From Hygrophila difformis (lineage: Eukaryota; Streptophyta; Magnoliopsida; Lamiales; Acanthaceae): a DNA stretch of 64,000 nt. The stretch lies in assembly GCA_030278955.1 (NCBI GenBank), contig JAOANR010000004.1, positions 13,132,428 through 13,196,427 on the forward strand, written 5' to 3'. A program made the position numbers and the translations under genes. The notes under the pieces were generated by a model. It had not been told where the DNA came from and did not search any database. It saw only the letters and a list, made by a program, of their open reading frames with translations. Below, piece after piece: positions 47,701 to 60,092 of the stretch. Within the stretch, counting starts at the first letter, position 1. Each line of letters opens with the position of its first letter.

Positions 47701-47797
47701 ACAACGATGTAAGAAGCACCGTACCTTCCCGCATGAAGCGTCAAGTTGAGTGGACTGTCTCATCCGACGAATGGCTAAAGCTCAAGAAACGGACCAT
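44706..47797 (+). pseudogene. Ty3/Gypsy (Tat) gag-protease, interrupted by a nested element
   Basis: The ATG at 44,706 opens a continuous frame. The capsid-type retrotransposon gag domain lies at about 45,330-45,790 ([20 protein letters not shown]...). A Cys/His cluster typical of the lineage ([14 protein letters not shown]) is at about 46,150. The aspartic protease motif at 46,530-46,550 reads [12 protein letters not shown]; a Cys stands where the family has Gly after the active-site D-G. The frame then has a Lys/Arg-rich tail with repeated VFDRLG/VFRRLG units (47,400-47,640). It is broken at 47,797 by a 14-kb insertion and resumes at 61,803. Gag packages the RNA and protease cuts the polyprotein in virus-like particles. 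The reading frame after 47,797 (to 47,822) belongs to the inserted LTR. Confidence 0.9.
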
Positions 47798-50522
47798 TGA
47801 AACTTTTGACAAATTCCATTAACACGAGTATTTTTCTAAAATATATCGAATTTGAATTTATTAAATGAAAGAGTTATGATTTATGGAAGGGGTTTAGGGG
47901 TATATTAAGAGTGTCACTTTTTATTACTCAGGTGGGGTGCTTTAATTTCAAATGGCGCTGCAGTCCTCTCATGTCATGAAACTTTTGACAAGTCTCATGG
48001 TACAACCGGGATAGATTGACCTTCAGCCTGTCACACTGAGGGTCCCCGGCATATGTGCCATGATACTTCTCATGATTTCATGTCATGAGATTACCTACCA
48101 TGAAACTTTCGGCAGACTCCCACTACATGAGTATTTTCTGAAAAATCACATTTTTATTTACTCGTGTTAAGAAACTGTGCCCCCGAAAGCGCACGGAGTC
48201 AAAAATTGCAGTATTTATAGTAAGTACCGGATCGTTCACTGGAGGATGTGCGATGGAAGCAGGGCCCACGCCGTTTACTAAGATTTTCCACTCGGTTACT
48301 CAATTCAAGTTTGTGATATGACTAACAACTACTTGACAGAATGTAATCTAAGCTATGAAAGCAATAAAATAAAGCAGATAAAATTATTCTACAAAGCAAA
48401 TTAAATTTAATCTAAGAAAGCAATAGAATTATTCTAAGAAAGCGATTAAGATTATCTAAGAAAGCAGATTTAAAATGAGACAGAAGGGACAGGAAGAAAA
48501 TAATAAAGATTGGACAAGATTCAGATGAAACACAATTAAACTTCCATTTTAATACACAGATCTTAGCTTGGGATAATCCATCAGTTAGCTAATTCTCATG
48601 TTCTCTGTACCATGTTCCCTTTAACAGACAGGTACTTACAGTAAGAGTTTACATGCTCTTAAGAAAATATAATCTAAGATACCACGGACTCATAACTCCC
48701 TTCACAGGCCTTGCAAAGTTATATTATTTATCTGTGGTGGACAAGCAACACCTGGCAAATCATTAGTTGAAATGTCAAGTACCGCTATCATTCCCCCATG
48801 TCACACCCAAAGATTCTAATTAAGCCATGAACTATCCCTTAACTCTCAATCCTAGTAGCAGTTACACAACTCTCAATACAACCGAGTGACCTCTAGCAAA
48901 AGCACTTAAAAGAAAGCGGTAAAGAAAGCATTTAAAATCCTATCACTCGGAGGTTTTTGAAAGTCTGACCCTGGTAGTAAAAGAAAGCCCCCAGTCAGAA
49001 TGACCTGATGTGGATCAAGAATTCCCTATTCTCGGTGAACCGCTCGCAGTGTTCACTTCTCGTCGGGTGGTTATGAGATACAAACTAATGAAACGAACTA
49101 ATAAATTAGTTCGTTCCGGATGCACTCACTCAGGACTCAAAAATAGGCTTTGGCAGAAGAAGATAGCAGTTGAAAGAATACTCAACCCTACCTTAGAAAA
49201 TAACCAAGGCCCGAATGTTGTTCCTCTAGTATTATCTGTCACACCTTATCGGAATCCAAGTGGAATCTGACCCAGTGCAATATTTAATACAAGATTTCCA
49301 ACAAACAGCAATTTTGGAAAATAATAAATCTGAAAATCATTCCCTATCAGGTACTAGACTCTCAATTAAAACACATATCCTTTCAGTCTAGGTGAGACCT
49401 AATCGCTGACTCTGCTTCTAATTTCCCAAAATCAACCCCCAGTCGGATATGAATTAGTCATAACTGTTGAATTTATCCCTTACTCAGATCCGGATTTTAT
49501 AAAGGAATTTTTGTTGGAAATTTATTATGAAACATCTGATTTAAATCAAGACTTCTGTATCCAAGGGAAGGATCCCAAAATAATATTGACCACAATATCT
49601 ACATAATAATATCATGCATAAATTTATAGGGAAGTGTAAAATTAAATAACCCAAAATATAAGGTGGGTCTAGACAGAAGTTGGAACACAAAGATGAAATA
49701 GCCGGAGATGAGAAGAATTTATTTGGCTAAAAAGATGGCAAAACGATTGGGTGGACTGCAACATCTGCTGTCCAATTTCCCTCTCATTTGGATGGAATGA
49801 TTTTTAGACAGTGGAATGCCTCAAATGACAGTTGCCGCCGTCATCTCAGACTCCACTATCTGTGAATTTGGATAAAAACCCACATGTTCTATTACTGCGA
49901 TAATTATTAGATAACATTGGCATATATCATCTAACATTACTACAGCTCCAGATTCAGGTTTGCAATTAAAATAAAGAAAAGAAAACTGTATCCGGATAGG
50001 AGTCAGCTGAGCAGCTATTATAATCCCGGATGGACGAACCGCCAAGGCTTCCACCGACCACTACTCGGACCATGCAAAATAACATTTAATAATTAATATA
50101 CAGACCAAGAGCTAGTTATCCGTGTGGGAATACCCGCCAACATTAATCTAATATATTCCTTATTAGCTGTTTCACACATCACGGAAAAGACAAAATAAAT
50201 AAAAGAAAAATATTTTTGGGTCATCTTGCATGAGAGACATTGGTTTCTCATGCAAGGTATGGAAATGAATCCATAATTACTCTTCATGGTCTAAATAATC
50301 ACTCATTCCATAATTAATTAATTACAGTCCGGATTATATACTTAGATCATTAGAGTTAAATTTCTGTAGAAGAATCTTTTAATGGGAAATTGAACAAAGT
50401 TCTTTATATCAAATTAATCATGGGTTGAGATCATTGGATTTCAACCTCAAAATATTAATATAAAGGTTCAATTAATTAATGGAGTGAGATGAAGAATAAA
50501 AATTTGGCAAAAAGGTGCCACT

Positions 50523-51073
50523 TTGTCGCGATGCAGAGTTTGTGTCGCGGAGCGTGGTTCCGCGACAAAGGTTTCGCGACAAAGGGGTGGGAAATAAGAG
50601 AAATTAATATTTTGAAAATTAGGGTTTGTCTTGTCGCTAAGCAAAAATTTTGTCGCGGAACATGGTTCCGCGACAAGGAGGTATAGCGACAAAGGTTTGA
50701 AAATTGGTAAGGACATAATTCCTGGTCGCGGAACAAGGATTTTGTCGCGGTCCGTGGTTCCGCGACAAATGTTCCGCGACAGAGTCCTCCCAGAATAAAA
50801 TTACAAGTATTTGGGTCCTTGGTCGCTAATCAAGAATTTTGTCGCGGAACGTGGTTCCGCGACAAGAGTTGCATCGCGACCAAGGGGTTTCAAAATTAAT
50901 GGCAAGGCATAATTTTCTGTCTCGGAATAAAATTTTGTCGCGGAACGTGGTTCCGCGACAAGGGTGCTCCGCGACAAAAGCCATGCAGACAAAATGCAAG
51001 AATTTGGTCCTTTGTCGCTAAACAGGGGTTTTGTCGCGGAACGTGGTTCCGCGACAAAGTGTATGGCGACAAA
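50523..51073. repeat. Palindrome array C, U5 side, left LTR
   Basis: Six near-perfect palindromes with 12-nt arms TTGTCGCGGAAC and GTTCCGCGACAA and a 3-nt centre (GTG or ATG) alternate with single arms such as CGCGACAAAG and GGTCGCTAA. Spacing is roughly 95 bp. Confidence 0.9.
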
Positions 51074-51601
51074 GGGTTTTAAAAATTTTTATAAAATTTT
51101 GGCAGCATAACCCCTTATATTGGAAACTCGGGGTTTGCGTCTTAATCCGTGGGATTAAGACGGGAATGATGCAACACAAAATATATGCATAAATAAATAA
51201 AAATTAAAAATCTATCTAAAACATAAAAAAAAAATTGGTCAAGTGACCCAAAATGCAACAACACAGTAAATAGCCCAAGAGATAAACACATGATATATTT
51301 TTGGGAATCATTTTCTCAATATTACCAAAAATCAAAAATGGGTTAAATACACCCATTGATTAAGTGTTTTCAACCCAAAATACAAAAATATAAAACTGGA
51401 AAATAAAATGAACACTAGCTACACTCATTTATTACAAAGCATAAATTAAAACTAAGCTAAAGTCTATTACTACATTGCATAAAATTAAAATAGACTAAAC
51501 TACCTATTCTAATAAATTCTTGGAGAGCACAGTGGTGCCTCCAAGAACAGTAAAATAAACTAGAGTGTAGCTAGGTTACTGTTCAAGGGGGTGGGAGGTT
51601 A

Positions 51602-51609
51602 TATTTATA
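51602..51609 (-). promoter_or_regulatory. LTR TATA box, left LTR of the LARD-like element
   Basis: On minus it reads TATAAATA, after GGGCCTAGGG, between the two palindrome arrays. The right LTR has the same box at 60,047-60,054. Confidence 0.6.
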
Positions 51610-51648
51610 GAGTAGGATTAAGCCCTAGGCCCATTCAAGGCCCACCTG

Positions 51649-52030
51649 GTCGCTAAACAACTGCTTTGTCGCGGAACAAATTGGCTAGGGACAAAACACT
51701 TTTTAGCTCCAAGATGGCGCCCAGGAGGGGGCGGGACTTGAGGTCCAGGAGGAAAGTACAAACATTTTAACACTGTAGGGACTTCAGCTCCTGGGACCTT
51801 GTGCGTATTTAGGCATGTGAGTAAATTTGAAATTGGAGATGGGGGAGGTCACGTGCTGCCTGCTTGTCGCGGTGTACTGTCTTGGGCGCGATCCACTTTG
51901 TCGCGGAACCATGTTCCGCGACAAAATTATGTGCCTTGATTCTCCTCTCACAGTCTCGGAATAATTTTTGGGCGCGGAGCATTTTTTTGGTCGCGGAGCA
52001 TTTGTCGCGGTGCACTGCTTCCGCGACAAA
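51649..52030. repeat. Palindrome array C, U3 side, left LTR
   Basis: It carries the same TTGTCGCGG / CCGCGACAA word as 50,523-51,073, with one palindrome near 51,900 and further arms (GGTCGCGGAGC, TTGTCGCGGTGC). Confidence 0.88.
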
Positions 52031-52149
52031 AGGTTTATTTTCTCTCTCCCTTTCTTCTTTTTATTTTCTGTTCGTCTCTTTCCTCCCTCTATTTCTCTAT
52101 TTCCAGTTTTCTCTCTATCTTGATTTTGGCCCTTGGGTTTGCTATTTCG

Positions 52150-52760
52150 AAACTGGAAATAGAAGGCGGAGGTGATGTTGGCGAGATGGGGCGGCGAGTG
52201 CGGCGGCGGACTGAGGCGGAGGAAATGGTGGCGCTCGCGGATGAGGGGGCTGTGGTGTTGGCCGGAGTGGTGGCAGAGGTGGAGGCGACTCGCGGCGGCG
52301 AGGGGTGGTCGGATTTGGGGTTGATTTGGGGGTTTGAGGTTGAAAATGGAATGGAAGTCGGGGACGAAGGGACGCCGGAGAAGGGGGGTTCTCCGGAGAT
52401 GGTGGCGGCGAATTTCTGTTGGGGGCAGTGGAGGGGGTCGCCGGAGGTTGGTGGTGCGACGACGGTTTTGAGGTTGGAAATTGAGATTGGAAAATGGGAA
52501 GATGGGTGGCGGAGCTGGTTGCCGGGGGTTGTGGATGGTGGTGATGGGCGGAGGAAGTGGTGGAATAGGTGGTGGTGGCTGTCGGAAATGGGGGTATTCG
52601 CCGGAGATGGGGCGAGATGGGTGGTGGCCGTGGCTTGGTGTGGGATGAGGAAAGTGGTCGGAAACAGGGGGTTGAAAAATGGAGGAGGGTTGCGGGAGTA
52701 GGTGGCGGAGGGACGGCCGTCGGCCGGCCGGCGGCGGCGCAGGGTGGCGGCGGCGGCAGT
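52150..52760. other. GC-rich island in U3 with a long open frame
   Basis: It is strongly GC-rich (GGCGG, CCGGAG) against an AT-rich surround and open for 193 codons on plus (52,120-52,701), giving a Gly/Val/Glu/Trp-rich low-complexity peptide. The composition resembles the first exon or 5' UTR of a plant gene captured by the element. The right LTR copy has a 1-bp deletion (GGGGGG to GGGGG, near 60,788) that splits the frame. I do not consider it a real protein. Confidence 0.5.
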
Positions 52761-53395
52761 ATGTGGCCTAGGGTTAGGGTTAGGTTTAGGTAGGGTTGGG
52801 CTTGGGGTTGGATTGGGCTAGGGTGAGTGGTATTGGGCCAATGGAGATGGGCTTGAAAGTATTGAGTTTTGGATTTTGGTGTTGGACAATGGTGGAGTGT
52901 TGGACTAGGGGAATTGGACTGGATTGGACTGATAACTTTGGACCAAATTACCTGTAATTAATTTAAATTAACAGTAATTAGTGGACCATTTAATTCTAAT
53001 TAAAACAGAAAATGGAAATAAAGATAGACATAAGAATTAAATAAATATATACATCAAAATGTAATAATATAAATATAATATTTATTCCACTTGATTATTT
53101 GGTTTGTATTCTATTTAATGAATCCGAGTTTCACCAAATAGACAACACTGAACCAAAATTAATCAAGTGTATGGTTTTTAATATTTTTATCATGTTTTTG
53201 GGTTTTTTTTAATACAAATTTAATAAAAATAACAATATTTTTGTATTTTTCAATACCAGCTTATTATTTATACAAACTTGCATATATCTGTCAAATTCAA
53301 CTGCTTTCTTATTAAAATAAGACTGGAATGCGATCAAATGTCCGTATTAGACACGGAAATAGATTGAAAATAATGGTCAATTTTGGCCATTATCA

Positions 53396-53412
53396 ACATC
53401 CTCACATTTAAT
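53396..53412 (-). other. Polypurine-tract-like sequence before the 3' LTR
   Basis: On minus it reads TAAATGTGAGGATGT directly before the LTR start TGATAATGG, and it is conserved at 1,243-1,256. Confidence 0.6.
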
Positions 53413-54850
53413 ACTGATCGTCCCCGAGCAGTCAGAGTCAGTGCTCCCAAGAGCATAGACGCTGCATATTCAATCTATTTTCGTGGCTTCAAAAATATCA
53501 TTCTTTTTAGATTGAGATAAGACAATCGAAAACTACAAGTATTAAATTCTCTTGATTGCAGTGTTTAATGAAATGATACTTCTCACTTAATCAGGCCTAC
53601 AAATCAGTCATTATTGATAATTCTTCATGAACGTCATGTTTAGAAACAATTCATTGATTTAATTCTAGAATTAAAGTATGACATGAACATAATTACAAGC
53701 AGAGCCTCACATATAGTAGAAACGGAAATTTCACTCACTCTCAAAAAGGGGTTTTATCAATGAGCGCTCATAATCAAATTTAATTAAATTATCCCATAAG
53801 CTTGCAATTGGACCAACTCGCCACCGACTCATTTCTTCAAATCGAGATCATGAGGTCTTATGTAAGGTTATAACAGGGCATACGGTTGTAACATTTGGTA
53901 GGAAAGGGAATTATTGGGCTAAGAAGTGGCAATAATTACTATTATCATAACATGGCATATTTAATTAAAATTTATGATCATCAATATTTTTATTTTTCTT
54001 TCTTTTTTGTGCTTTTCTTTTCATATTGCATGACATTAGACTATGTCTAATTTGCTTTGTCATTTGCAATTTATTTATGTTGAATGGATCGCAACATGTT
54101 CACTTTTCTTTTCTTTTCTTCTCTTTTTTTTTTTGAATCGGTTTATTGAATACCGATTTGATGACTTGATGATCATAAATTTAATGCCTTGATAAAATTC
54201 ATTCTTACACACTTGGGTTTAAATTTTCTTGGTCTTTTTTTAGAAGGCTAGGAATAATATAGAGGGCTTCAAAGAAAAATAGGCTTTAAGGCTCAAAGTG
54301 GTTAATCCTAAAGGGAAAATATTTTTGGGTTTGGAAATCAAAAGGAGGCCAAAAATTTTGGGTTTCTAAGTGCCTCGATCATATGCTCGATTTTTGGAAT
54401 ATGGCATGGTCTTGAATCGGTCCCCATCGCAAGTTCTATTTTCCTTTAATCAAAATGATTTTCACACATCAAAGAAAAGAATGAGTAAAAATGACTCATG
54501 GCTCAAATCTCACATGGAATGGTTCATTCATGTCATACAATATTCTTAAATTTAATCTTTGAGAAATTCTTACACTCTATTCAATTAAATTCTCAACATG
54601 AGGACTCATTACCCAACAAGATGATGATATCATTAAATTTTTATAGCTCAAAACCTCAAAAATTCATATCATGCATGTCTTCAATTATATTATCCCAATT
54701 TAAAAGTTTGAAAATTTAATCATAAACCAAAATCAAATATGTGAATTCTTAGACAGAGTTATGCATGCTTTGCACTGGGTTTAAATATAAAATAATAAAA
54801 ATAAACAAAAAGAAAAGTAACAAACTTTTTTTTTTTTTTTTTAGTGAAGA

Positions 54851-54895
54851 ATCAACATCCTCACATTTTGAGCCTTGCTCGAAATGTGAGTAGAT
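54851..54895. repeat. Internal hairpin 1 with PPT-like arm
   Basis: ATCAACATCCTCACATTT begins an imperfect hairpin with stem CACATTTTGAGC / GCTCGAAATGTG and a CTT loop. Confidence 0.75.
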
Positions 54896-55382
54896 CAATT
54901 CCTACTTAAACAAAATATCAAAATCAAAGTAAAACAAGAGAGGAGGGAGGGAGGGGGAAAATATTAACATAAAAGATAGAAAAAAATAATAATAATAATA
55001 ATTCCGATAGCCTTTTTCGTCAAACCAATGAAGTGTTCGACGATTTTGGCTATGTGTGATCGTTTGGTTCGTCGAACAAGGCGATTGTTCGATGCCCAGT
55101 ACTTAAGAAAAATTCTGACTTTCATCAAGATTGTTCAATCACATTTTTGAATTTTATAAAGTTTAATCTACTATATTTACTTGCATAAATTAGGTTGGAT
55201 TAATTCTGTTCTTATAAAAGTTATTCCGGATTTTAAATTGCTTTAAATTTCAGGAATACTTTCAATTAATCACAGAATCGATCCAACCGGGAACCTGTTT
55301 TGGAGCTTTAATTTTCTTTTTGGTGATTCCACAAATTCCTGCAGAGCAAACACAGAAGAAGTTATCGAGTTTTCTCAAAAAT

Positions 55383-55434
55383 ATCAACATCCTCACATTT
55401 AGAGTCTTAGTACTCTAAATGTGAGTTAGTTGAT
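55383..55434. repeat. Internal hairpin 2 with PPT-like arm
   Basis: Arms of 23 nt (55,383-55,405 and 55,412-55,434) pair with three mismatches; the inner 14 bp (CACATTTAGAGT and its complement, plus T and C pairs) are perfect. The loop is CTTAGT. Confidence 0.85.
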
Positions 55435-56086
55435 TAATACCCGAATTATTTAATATAATATCCACAAGAGATACAAATACAAATATATGTATACATATAA
55501 TTTTGACTTGCAGAAATTTAGGTTGGATTAATTCCGTGCTTACGAAAATTATTCCGGATTTTAAATTTCTTTGAATTCCGGATATAATCTTTGGTCAATT
55601 ACAGAACTAATCCAACCGGGAACCTCTTTAGATGCTCAGTCGGGACAGGGGCGACGGAAAGTGAGATGATGGTCGTGGCTTGTCCGGTGGTGGTGAGCAA
55701 TTGGTGGTCCGAAGATCTGCTGCTCCATTTGTTGTTTCACCAGTGATGAGGTTTTCCTCAGCGCAGTGGTGGTGTTGAGGTGGATGAGCGATGGAGCAGC
55801 GTTTGAGCTTCGTGGTCCGGATGTGGTGGAGATGACAAACACGTGAGTCTCACGTGTTGTGCAATTTACAATTGCCAATTAGTGTAGCTCCACTGCTACA
55901 CTTCTCCATTTTTCTTTGATTTTTCGTTTAATTAACCTCGATTTTACAATTGGAGAGGTGTAAAATTAAACGAAAGATCAAAGTAGTGTAGCCCCAATGC
56001 TACACTTCCACATTTAACTCCTTACACCAATTTCGGTGGCTCCATGATTCCTGCAAGCAAAAATACCCAATTGGTTAGGTCTTCCC

Positions 56087-56145
56087 CTCAAATCAACATC
56101 CTCACATTTAGAGTCTTAGTACTCTAAATGTTTAATTGATTTGAG
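56087..56145. repeat. Internal hairpin 3 with PPT-like arm
   Basis: The inner stem ACATTTAGAGT / ACTCTAAATGT with loop CTTAGT is the same as in hairpin 2, enclosed by an outer stem CTCAAATCAA / TTGATTTGAG. Confidence 0.85.
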
Positions 56146-56241
56146 GGTACTTCTCTGTTCTGAAATAAATACACTGAACTAACACTAAACTAACTATGAG
56201 TAATCAGGAGTGTAATTCTCTTAATAAACGACGCTGCATCC

Positions 56242-56259
56242 TCCCCGGCAACGGCGCCA
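56242..56259 (-). other. Primer-binding site (tRNA-Asp type) of the LARD-like element
   Basis: On minus TGGCGCCGTTGCCGGGGA follows the 5' LTR end TTTCA without a gap. The same primer type is used by the tandem units at 6 and 9.5 kb. Confidence 0.92.
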
Positions 56260-58985
56260 TGAAACTTTTGACAAATTCCATTAACACGAGTATTTTTCTA
56301 AAATATATCGAATTTGAATTTATTAAATGAAAGAGTTATGATTTATGGAAGGGGTTTAGGGGTATATTAAGAGTGTCACTTTTTATTACTCAGGTGGGGT
56401 GCTTTAATTTCAAATGGCGCTGCAGTCCTCTCATGTCATGAAACTTTTGACAAGTCTCATGGTACAACCGGGATAGATTGACCTTCAGCCTGTCACACTG
56501 AGGGTCCCCGGCATATGTGCCATGATACTTCTCATGATTTCATGTCATGAGATTACCTACCATGAAACTTTCGGCAGACTCCCACTACATGAGTATTTTC
56601 TGAAAAATCACATTTTTATTTACTCGTGTTAAGAAACTGTGCCCCCGAAAGCGCACGGAGTCAAAAATTGCAGTATTTATAGTAAGTACCGGATCGTTCA
56701 CTGGAGGATGTGCGATGGAAGCAGGGCCCACGCCGTTTACTAAGATTTTCCACTCGGTTACTCAATTCAAGTTTGTGATATGACTAACAACTACTTGACA
56801 GAATGTAATCTAAGCTATGAAAGCAATAAAATAAAGCAGATAAAATTATTCTACAAAGCAAATTAAATTTAATCTAAGAAAGCAATAGAATTATTCTAAG
56901 AAAGCGATTAAGATTATCTAAGAAAGCAGATTTAAAATGAGACAGAAGGGACAGGAAGAAAATAATAAAGATTGGACAAGATTCAGATGAAACACAATTA
57001 AACTTCCATTTTAATACACAGATCTTAGCTTGGGATAATCCATCAGTTAGCTAATTCTCATGTTCTCTGTACCATGTTCCCTTTAACAGACAGGTACTTA
57101 CAGTAAGAGTTTACATGCTCTTAAGAAAATATAATCTAAGATACCACGGACTCATAACTCCCTTCACAGGCCTTGCAAAGTTATATTATTTATCTGTGGT
57201 GGACAAGCAACACCTGGCAAATCATTAGTTGAAATGTCAAGTACCGCTATCATTCCCCCATGTCACACCCAAAGATTCTAATTAAGCCATGAACTATCCC
57301 TTAACTCTCAATCCTAGTAGCAGTTACACAACTCTCAATACAACCGAGTGACCTCTAGCAAAAGCACTTAAAAGAAAGCGGTAAAGAAAGCATTTAAAAT
57401 CCTATCACTCGGAGGTTTTTGAAAGTCTGACCCTGGTAGTAAAAGAAAGCCCCCAGTCAGAATGACCGGATGTGGATCAAGAATTCCCTATTCTCGGTGA
57501 ACCGCTCGCAGTGTTCACTTCTCGTCGGGTGGTTATGAGATACAAACTAATGAAACGAACTAATAAATTAGTTCGTTCCGGATGCACTCACTCAGGACTC
57601 AAAAATAGGCTTTGGCAGAAGAAGATAGCAGTTGAAAGAATACTCAACCCTACCTTAGAAAATAACCAAGGCCCGAATGTTGTTCCTCTAGTATTATCTG
57701 TCACACCTTATCGGAATCCAAGTGGAATCTGACCCAGTGCAATATTTAATACAAGATTTCCAACAAACAGCAATTTTGGAAAATAATAAATCTGAAAATC
57801 ATTCCCTATCAGGTACTAGACTCTCAATTAAAACACATATCCTTTCAGTCTAGGTGAGACCTAATCGCTGACTCTGCTTCTAATTTCCCAAAATCAACCC
57901 CCAGTCGGATATGAATTAGTCATAACTGTTGAATTTATCCCTTACTCAGATCCGGATTTTATAAAGGAATTTTTGTTGGAAATTTATTATGAAACATCTG
58001 ATTTAAATCAAGACTTCTGTATCCAAGGGAAGGATCCCAAAATAATATTGACCACAATATCTACATAATAATATCATGCATAAATTTATAGGGAAGTGTA
58101 AAATTAAATAACCCAAAATATAAGGTGGGTCTAGACAGAAGTTGGAACACAAAGATGAAATAGCCGGAGATGAGAAGAATTTATTTGGCTAAAAAGATGG
58201 CAAAACGATTGGGTGGACTGCAAACATCTGCTGTCCAATTTCCCTCTCATTTGGATGGAATGATTTTTAGACAGTGGAATGCCTCAAATGACAGTTGCCG
58301 CCGTCATCTCAGACTCCACTATCTGTGAATTTGGATAAAAACCCACATGTTCTATTACTGCGATAATTATTAGATAACATTGGCATATATCATCTAACAT
58401 TACTACAGCTCCAGATTCAGGTTTGCAATTAAAATAAAGAAAAGAAAACTGTATCCGGATAGGAGTCAGCTGAGCAGCTATTATAATCCCGGATGGACGA
58501 ACCGCCAAGGCTTCCACCGACCACTACTCGGACCATGCAAAATAACATTTAATAATTAATATACAGACCAAGAGCTAGTTATCCGTGTGGGAATACCCGC
58601 CAACATTAATCTAATATATTCCTTATTAGCTGTTTCACACATCACGGAAAAGACAAAATAAATAAAAGAAAAATATTTTTGGGTCATCTTGCATGAGAGA
58701 CATTGGTTTCTCATGCAAGGTATGGAAATGAATCCATAATTACTCTTCATGGTCTAAATAATCACTCATTCCATAATTAATTAATTACAGTCCGGATTAT
58801 ATACTTAGATCATTAGAGTTAAATTTCTGTAGAAGAATCTTTTAATGGGAAATTGAACAAAGTTCTTTATATCAAATTAATCATGGGTTGAGATCATTGG
58901 ATTTCAACCTCAAAATATTAATATAAAGGTTCAATTAATTAATGGAGTGAGATGAAGAATAAAAATTTGGCAAAAAGGTGCCACT

Positions 58986-59520
58986 TTGTCGCGATGCAGA
59001 GTTTGTGTCGCGGAGCGTGGTTCCGCGACAAAGGTTTCGCGACAAAGGGGTGGGAAATAAGAGAAATTAATATTTTGAAAATTAGGGTTTGTCTTGTCGC
59101 TAAGCAAAAATTTTGTCGCGGAACATGGTTCCGCGACAAGGAGGTATAGCGACAAAGGTTTGAAAATTGGTAAGGACATAATTCCTGGTCGCGGAACAAG
59201 GATTTTGTCGCGGTCCGTGGTTCCGCGACAAATGTTCCGCGACAGAGTCCTCCCAGAATAAAATTACAAGTATTTGGGTCATTGGTCGCTAATCAAGGAT
59301 TTTGTCGCGGAACGTGGTTCCGCGACCAAGGGGTTTCAAAATTAATGGCAAGGCATAATTTTCTGTCTCGGAATAAAATTTTGTCGCGGAACGTGGTTCC
59401 GCGACAAGGGTGCTCCGCGACAAAAGCCATGCAGACAAAATGCAAGAATTTGGTCCTTTGTCGCTAAACAGGGGTTTTGTCGCGGAACGTGGTTCCGCGA
59501 CAAAGTGTATGGCGACAAAG
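58986..59520. repeat. Palindrome array C, U5 side, right LTR
   Basis: Same array as 50,523-51,073, but a 17-bp piece is lost between two GCGAC repeats near 59,325, merging one palindrome with the next arm. Confidence 0.88.
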
Positions 59521-60092
59521 GGTTTTAAAAATTTTTATAAAATTTTGGCAGCATAACCCCTTATATTGGAAACTCGGGGTTTGCGTCTTAATCCGTGGGA
59601 TTAAGACGGGAATGATGCAACACAAAATATATGCATAAATGAATAAAAATTAAAAATCTATCTAAAACATAAAAAAAAATTGGTCAAGTGACCCAAAATG
59701 CAACAACACAGTAAATAGCCCAAGAGATAAACACATGATATATTTTTGGGAATCATTTTCTCAATATTACCAAAAATCAAAAATGGGTTAAATACACCCA
59801 TTGATTAAGTGTTTTCAACCCAAAATACAAAAATATAAAACTGGAAAATAAAATGAACACTAGCTACACTCATTTATTACAAAGCATAAATTAAAACTAA
59901 GCTAAAGTATATTACTACATTGCATAAAATTAAAATAGACTAAACTACCTATTCTAATAAATTCTTGGAGAGCACAGTGGTGCCTCCAAGAACAGTAAAA
60001 TAAACTAGAGTGTAGCTAGGTTACTGTTCAAGGGGGTGGGAGGTTATATTTATAGAGTAGGATTAAGCCCTAGGCCCATTCAAGGCCCACCT

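Larger units (their letters stand above)
47798..53395 (-). mobile_element. 3' LTR (left copy) of the LARD-like element, palindrome type C
   Basis: 5,598 bp, bounded TG...CA on minus. From its 5' end: a short U3 start shared with the other family members, a GC-rich island (52,150-52,760), palindromes (51,649-52,030), GGGCCTAGGG and TATAAATA (51,602-51,609), palindromes (50,523-51,073), then U5 shared with the 3,404-bp units, ending TTTCA. A row of short GAAAGCAATA/TCTAAGAAAGC repeats lies at 48,350-48,475. Confidence 0.92.
53396..56259 (-). mobile_element. Non-coding interior of the LARD-like element
   Basis: It contains no domain of gag, protease, RT or integrase. The part next to the 3' LTR (53,396-54,653) is conserved with 1-1,256. 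The rest is built of blocks that each begin with ATCAACATCCTCAC and a hairpin. Two blocks (about 55,180-55,305 and 55,510-55,635) are diverged duplicates sharing GGTTGGATTAATTC and ATCCAACCGGGAACCT. A fold-back with TTTCGTTTAATT arms lies at about 55,875-56,010. Confidence 0.85.

Noticed and set aside
47798..47822. C-terminal end of gag reading into DKFH
   Set aside because: These last codons come from the inserted LTR start, not from the Gypsy element.
50523..51073. CRISPR-like array of regularly spaced palindromes
   Set aside because: This is plant nuclear DNA inside an LTR; spacers are not uniform or unique and no cas genes exist.
52120..52701. 193-codon frame in the left LTR
   Set aside because: Low-complexity GC-rich translation; the other LTR breaks it by a 1-bp deletion.
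52765..52805. Telomeric repeat run
   Set aside because: Only two or three TTAGGG-like units, inside the U3 of both LTR copies; too short for a telomere tract.
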